Origin: Nocardioides stalactiti
GTDB taxonomy: Bacteria; Actinomycetota; Actinomycetes; Propionibacteriales; Nocardioidaceae
Length of the DNA stretch: 64,000 nt
Direction of reading: 5' to 3'
NCBI RefSeq assembly: GCF_014180715.1
Contig: NZ_JACEFC010000006.1
Coordinates: 1-64,000 of the forward strand
Position numbers and translations under genes: made by a program. This document shows, piece after piece, positions 60,717-64,000 of this stretch (positions are counted from its first letter, which is position 1; each line of letters opens with the position of its first letter). Under the pieces are notes generated by a model. The model searched no databases, had not been told where the DNA came from, and was given only the letters and a program-made list of their open reading frames with translations.

Positions 60717-61658
60717 TTGATGCTGCACCCGCCCGTCCGCTCGACCTTCACCACGACCGACCCCGACGAGGGTCGCGCCCGGGTCGCCGCGGACTACTCC
60801 GACAACAAGATGGTGGTCCGGGGTGATCGCGAGGCCTTCCGGTACGAGCAGACCCGCGCCGACCTCGGCGTGCTCCGCCTCGACACGTTCGGGAACTCGC
60901 TGACGACCGAGTACGCCGTCGAGCCACTCGGCCAGGTCTTCATCGCCGGGATGATCGCCCGGGAGATGGACATCTGGACGGCCGCCGGGCACCGCCGGTT
61001 CGGTCCGGGCGACGTCGCCCTCATCGCCCGGCCGGACGAGAAGTACGCCAGTCGCCTCCACGGCGGCCGGATGCACCTGCTCGGCATCGACCTCGGCCTG
61101 CTGGCCGACGTCGCCGGGCAGGACCGAGCTCCGCGCCTGCGCTACGAGCCGCTCGGCCGGGCCGAGGCGGCCAGCTGGCGGCGCACGATGCGCTACGTCG
61201 ACAGCATCCTGCTCGGGGACGACGAGGTGGCGCAGAGTCCGATCGTCCTCGGTCACACCGCCCGGCTGCTCGCCGCGACCGTGCTCGCCGCCTTCGCCGA
61301 GCCGATGGACCCCAGCGGGCCGGAGACCCCGCTCCCGGCGCTGCTGCGGCGCGCGATCGACTACTGCGAGACGCACCCGGACCTCGACCTCGGGGTCACC
61401 GACATCGCGCAGGCGTGCCACGCCTCGGTGCGTGCGGTGCAGCTGGCGTTCCGACGCCACCTCGACACGACGCCGATGGCCTACCTCCGCAAGGTGCGGC
61501 TCGACCGCGTCCGTGCCGAGCTGAAGGAGGCCGACCCGGCCTCGACGACGATCAGCCGGGTCGCCGGCCGGTGGGGCTTCGCCGACCCCAGCCGGTTCAG
61601 CGCTCTCTACCGGGCGGCGTACGACGAGCTGCCGAGCGCGACCCTGCGCCGCCGTTGA
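60717..61658 (+). CDS. AraC-family transcriptional regulator
   Basis: The TTG start at 60717 gives 313 residues; ATG follows at the next codon (60720). A ~200-residue N-terminal sensor domain with an AraC-type cupin-like start is followed by a DNA-binding domain with the HTH pair 'LGVTDIAQACHASVRAVQLAFRRHL' and 'ISRVAGRWGFADPSRFSALYRAAYDELP'. Ligand unknown. It lies on the opposite strand inside the Pup-proteasome region, divergent from pafA (about 120 bases between). Confidence 0.8.
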   Translation: MMLHPPVRSTFTTTDPDEGRARVAADYSDNKMVVRGDREAFRYEQTRADLGVLRLDTFGNSLTTEYAVEPLGQVFIAGMIAREMDIWTAAGHRRFGPGDVALIARPDEKYASRLHGGRMHLLGIDLGLLADVAGQDRAPRLRYEPLGRAEAASWRRTMRYVDSILLGDDEVAQSPIVLGHTARLLAATVLAAFAEPMDPSGPETPLPALLRRAIDYCETHPDLDLGVTDIAQACHASVRAVQLAFRRHLDTTPMAYLRKVRLDRVRAELKEADPASTTISRVAGRWGFADPSRFSALYRAAYDELPSATLRRR

Positions 61659-61748
61659 TCCGGGGGCGTTGTCAAGGTTCGTTGAACACCTAGGCCGCTG
61701 CGCTTGCTGCGGTAGATCACGACCACGGCCGACCGCTCTACTTCCCCC

Positions 61749-62306
61749 GTGACCGTGGTGTGCGAGGTGGATCAGGAGGCCCGTCTGCGGGCGGTGCGGC
61801 GCTACGAGGTGCTCGACGCGCCCCTCGAGCCTGCCCTTCGGAGGATCGCTGACCTGGCTGCCGTCTCCTGCCACGCTGCGGTCGCTGAGATCACCTGGGG
61901 GGAGCCGGACCCCGGCGCCGGACTGGTCGAGCTGGCCCGCCGACCGCTGGTCAGCCCGGACGGCTACGAGATCGGCCACCTCTGGGTCGCCGACCCCGAG
62001 ACCCGCGTCCTGTCCGCCGACGAGGAGGACGTCCTCACCCGCCTGGCCGCGCTCGTGGTGGACCACCTCGAGCTCCGGCTGCTCGCGCGCCGCAGCGAAG
62101 AGGTCGTGGACCAGCTCCAGCAGGGCCTGCTCAGCAACCGCGAGATCGGCAAGGCGCTGGGCCTGCTGATGGCGCAGTACCAGCTCGACGACGACGCGGC
62201 CTTCGACAAGCTGCGCGACCACTCGCGCGACCTCAACGTGAAGCTGAGGCTCCTCGCCGCCGAGATCGTGGCGCACCACAACCGCGGCACGCGCCCGCTC
62301 GTCTGA
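61749..62306 (+). CDS. GAF-ANTAR regulatory protein
   Basis: A 185-residue protein from a GTG start at 61749. The first ~130 residues look GAF-like ('MTVVCEVDQEARLRAVRRYEVLDAPLEP'). The C-terminus is an ANTAR RNA-binding domain ('LLSNREIGKALGLLMAQYQLDDDAAFDKLRDHSRDLNVKLRLLAAEI', in pieces). ANTAR proteins bind leader RNA hairpins and prevent termination. It is 90 bases after the AraC gene and convergent with prcA, and its RNA target is unknown. Confidence 0.75.
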   Translation: MTVVCEVDQEARLRAVRRYEVLDAPLEPALRRIADLAAVSCHAAVAEITWGEPDPGAGLVELARRPLVSPDGYEIGHLWVADPETRVLSADEEDVLTRLAALVVDHLELRLLARRSEEVVDQLQQGLLSNREIGKALGLLMAQYQLDDDAAFDKLRDHSRDLNVKLRLLAAEIVAHHNRGTRPLV

Positions 62307-62330
62307 CGCCCGGACGCGTGCCGTGAGCCG

Positions 62331-63137
62331 TCAGAGCGGCGGTGCGATCGGCGCGTCTCCGTCGTCGTCCGTGCTGTCCGCGTCGTCCGTGCTGCTGGTC
62401 GACTCGGCCGGGGCCGGCTCCGAGGGACCCCGCTCGCCCAGCAAGGCGTCGAGCCGGGCCGGCAGGATCCGCGCGAACTTCCGCGGCTGCGACCGGGAAC
62501 GGTCGAGCACCGCGACCTCGAGGTCCCCGACCGGGATCACCCGGTCGGTGGTCTGACCGCCCTCGGTGGCGTGACCCAGCGCCGCCACGGCGACCGCGAG
62601 TGCCGCGTCGAGGGAGGCACCCTCGGTGTAGTGCTCCTCGAGGTAGGACGTGACCGTCTCGGCGTCGCCTCCCATGACGGCGTAGCCGTGCTCGTCACCC
62701 ACCCGGCCCTCGTAGGTCAGCCGGTAGATCTGGTCGTCCGCGCTGTCGTCCCCCACCTCGGCGACGAAGATCTCGACCTCGTAGGGCTTCTCGCCCCCGC
62801 TGGAGAAGATCGTGCCGAGGGTCTGGGCGTAGGCGTTGGCCAGCCCGCGGCCCGTCACGTCGCGCCGGTCGTAGGAGTAGCCGCGCATGTCGGCCAGCCG
62901 CACGCCCGCGATCCGCAGGTTCTCGAACTCGTTGTAACGACCCACCGCGGCGAACGCGATCCGGTCGTAGATCTCCGAGACCTTGTGCAGCGCCTGGGAC
63001 GGGTTCTCGGTGACGAACAGGACACCGTCGGCGTACTGGACGGCCACCAACGAGCGGCCGCGTGCGATGCCCTTGCGGGCGAAGTCGGCCCGGTCCTTCA
63101 TCAGCTGCTCGGGCGAGACGTAGAACGGCATGCTCAC
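62331..63137 (-). CDS. prcA: Proteasome alpha subunit
   Basis: A 268-residue PrcA with the alpha-subunit N-terminus '[45 protein letters not shown]' (in pieces). It forms the outer gating rings of the 20S core. It lacks a catalytic Thr. The acidic tail after ~235 is Ser/Asp/Glu-rich and variable. GTG start at 63137 overlaps the prcB stop (GTGA); the ATG two codons on is an alternative. Convergent with the ANTAR gene. Confidence 0.95.
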   Translation of the reverse strand: MSMPFYVSPEQLMKDRADFARKGIARGRSLVAVQYADGVLFVTENPSQALHKVSEIYDRIAFAAVGRYNEFENLRIAGVRLADMRGYSYDRRDVTGRGLANAYAQTLGTIFSSGGEKPYEVEIFVAEVGDDSADDQIYRLTYEGRVGDEHGYAVMGGDAETVTSYLEEHYTEGASLDAALAVAVAALGHATEGGQTTDRVIPVGDLEVAVLDRSRSQPRKFARILPARLDALLGERGPSEPAPAESTSSTDDADSTDDDGDAPIAPPL

Positions 63138-63982
63138 TGCACGTCACCTCCCTGGAGCAGCGGGGCGTTGGGTCCGTCGGGACGCTGCATCCGTCCCGCC
63201 ACCACCTGGTCGGCGATCGCGGCGACGTCGTCGTCGCTGATGCGGCGGCCGCCCTCCGCGGTGATCACCCACACGACCGGGAAGATCCGTCGGGTCAGGT
63301 CGGGACCGCCCGTCGCGGAGTCGTCGTCCGCGGCGTCGTACAGCGCCTGGACGGTGAGCGTCACGCACTCCGTCTCGGTGAGGTCCTCGCGGTAGAGCTT
63401 CTTCATGGCGCCGCGGGCGAAGAGCGAGCCCGAGCCCACCGTGAAGAAGTGGCGCTCCTCGTGGCGGCCACCGGTGATGTCATAGCCGAAGATCCGGCCG
63501 ATCCCCCGGTCGAGGTCGTAGCCGGCGAACATCGGGACCACGGCGAGACCCTGCATCGCCATCCCGAGGTTGGCGCGGATGAGCGCCGACAGCCGGTTGG
63601 CCTTGCCGTCGAGCGACAGGATGCTGCCCTCGATCTTCTCGTAGTGCTCGAGCTCGACCTGGAAGAGCCGCACCATCTCGACCGCGAGGCCGGCGGTGCC
63701 GGCGATGCCGACCGTCGAGTACTCGTCAGCGGGGAAGACCTTCTCGATGTCGCGCTGCGCGATGACGTTGCCCATCGTCGCGCGACGGTCGCCGGCCATG
63801 ACCAGGCCGCCCGGGAAGGTCGCAGCGACGATCGTGGTGCCGTGCGGCGCGAGGTCGGCCAGGCTGCCCGCGGGCAGCGACTTGCGGGCCGGCAGCAGGT
63901 CGGGGGCGTGCTCGCTCAGGAAGTCGCTGAAGGACGAGGTGCCCGGCTGCATGTAGGCAGCCGGGATCCGGGCTTCGGTCAC
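63134..63982 (-). CDS. prcB: Proteasome beta subunit (catalytic)
   Basis: A 282-residue PrcB. The propeptide (residues 1-48) ends in 'LADLAPHG' and the catalytic Thr is residue 49 in '[24 protein letters not shown]'. After removal of the propeptide Thr49 becomes the nucleophile. The core is normal ('[26 protein letters not shown]'). GTG start at 63982, three bases after the end of pup; overlaps prcA by four bases. Confidence 0.95.
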   Translation of the reverse strand: MTEARIPAAYMQPGTSSFSDFLSEHAPDLLPARKSLPAGSLADLAPHGTTIVAATFPGGLVMAGDRRATMGNVIAQRDIEKVFPADEYSTVGIAGTAGLAVEMVRLFQVELEHYEKIEGSILSLDGKANRLSALIRANLGMAMQGLAVVPMFAGYDLDRGIGRIFGYDITGGRHEERHFFTVGSGSLFARGAMKKLYREDLTETECVTLTVQALYDAADDDSATGGPDLTRRIFPVVWVITAEGGRRISDDDVAAIADQVVAGRMQRPDGPNAPLLQGGDVQ

Positions 63983-63985
63983 GAG

Positions 63986-64000
63986 CTACTGACCGCCCTT
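63986..64000 (-). CDS. pup: Prokaryotic ubiquitin-like protein Pup, last four residues
   Basis: On the minus strand the last 15 bases of the window read Lys-Gly-Gly-Gln-stop (TAG). This is the invariant C-terminus of Pup (KGGQ), and the position directly before prcB matches the pup-prcB-prcA order of Mycobacterium tuberculosis. The rest of the gene lies outside the window. A terminal Gln means that Dop must deamidate Pup before PafA can use it. The call is based on only four codons plus gene order. Confidence 0.75.
   Translation of the reverse strand, partial: KGGQ

Overview
The window is 64 kb of very GC-rich, densely packed bacterial chromosome with many GTG/TTG starts and 1-4 base stop/start overlaps. 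The Pup-proteasome system (end of pup, prcB, prcA, pafA, pafB, pafC), RbpA, polyprenol-phosphate mannose synthase and an F420-type oxidoreductase place it in the Actinobacteria. A Nocardioides-like member of the Nocardioidaceae is my best guess, but that is inference from gene content. No rRNA, tRNA, CRISPR array or insertion sequence was recognised.

Layout. 0-7 kb: end of a thioesterase-like gene, a secreted collagen-like protein, the tldD/tldE protease pair, rmuC, an SDR enzyme and a cyclophilin lipoprotein. 7-14.6 kb: an F420-type oxidoreductase, then an accessory-looking stretch with two secreted orphans, a lipoprotein, a PucR regulator, a tiny orphan gene bordered by a dif-like Xer site, two VOC proteins and a TauE/SafE exporter. 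14.6-25 kb: a UvrA-like ATPase, oxidoreductases, an AraC regulator, hydrolases, a GGDEF protein, two small Cys-rich proteins, a META-domain lipoprotein and a zinc alcohol dehydrogenase. 25-32.3 kb: an HTH-MurA fusion, a glycerophosphodiesterase, an MFS transporter, rbpA, fxsA, ppm and lnt.

32.3-38.5 kb: a 417-base non-coding region full of inverted repeats, then a lysine catabolic module. kdd, kamD, kamE and kal form one overlapping operon on the minus strand. kamA is divergent, probably leaderless, and followed by an Lrp-type regulator. Together these cover lysine to beta-lysine to 3,5-diaminohexanoate to 3-keto-5-aminohexanoate, plus the later deamination of 3-aminobutyryl-CoA. The cleavage enzyme Kce between these steps is not in the window.

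38.5-50.5 kb: a 5'-3' exonuclease, then a nitrogen block with the urea ABC transporter urtABCDE followed directly by ureABCFGD. It would import urea and hydrolyse it to ammonia. There is no ureE, but UreG has a His-rich N-terminus. Convergent to it is a signal-less UrtA/AmiC-like receptor, divergent from a MarR regulator.

50.6-64 kb: a long minus-strand series with helY, a lipid kinase, an orphan, tatC, tatA, pafC, pafB, an FKBP lipoprotein and pafA. An AraC regulator and a GAF-ANTAR protein on the plus strand separate these from prcA, prcB and the last four codons of pup at the window edge. The system tags proteins with Pup (PafA), degrades them in the 20S proteasome, and couples to DNA-damage transcription through PafBC.

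The observations most worth a second look are the dif-like site at 11574-11601, the structured non-coding region at 32328-32610, the cytoplasmic UrtA/AmiC-like receptor beside MarR, and the HTH-MurA fusion.
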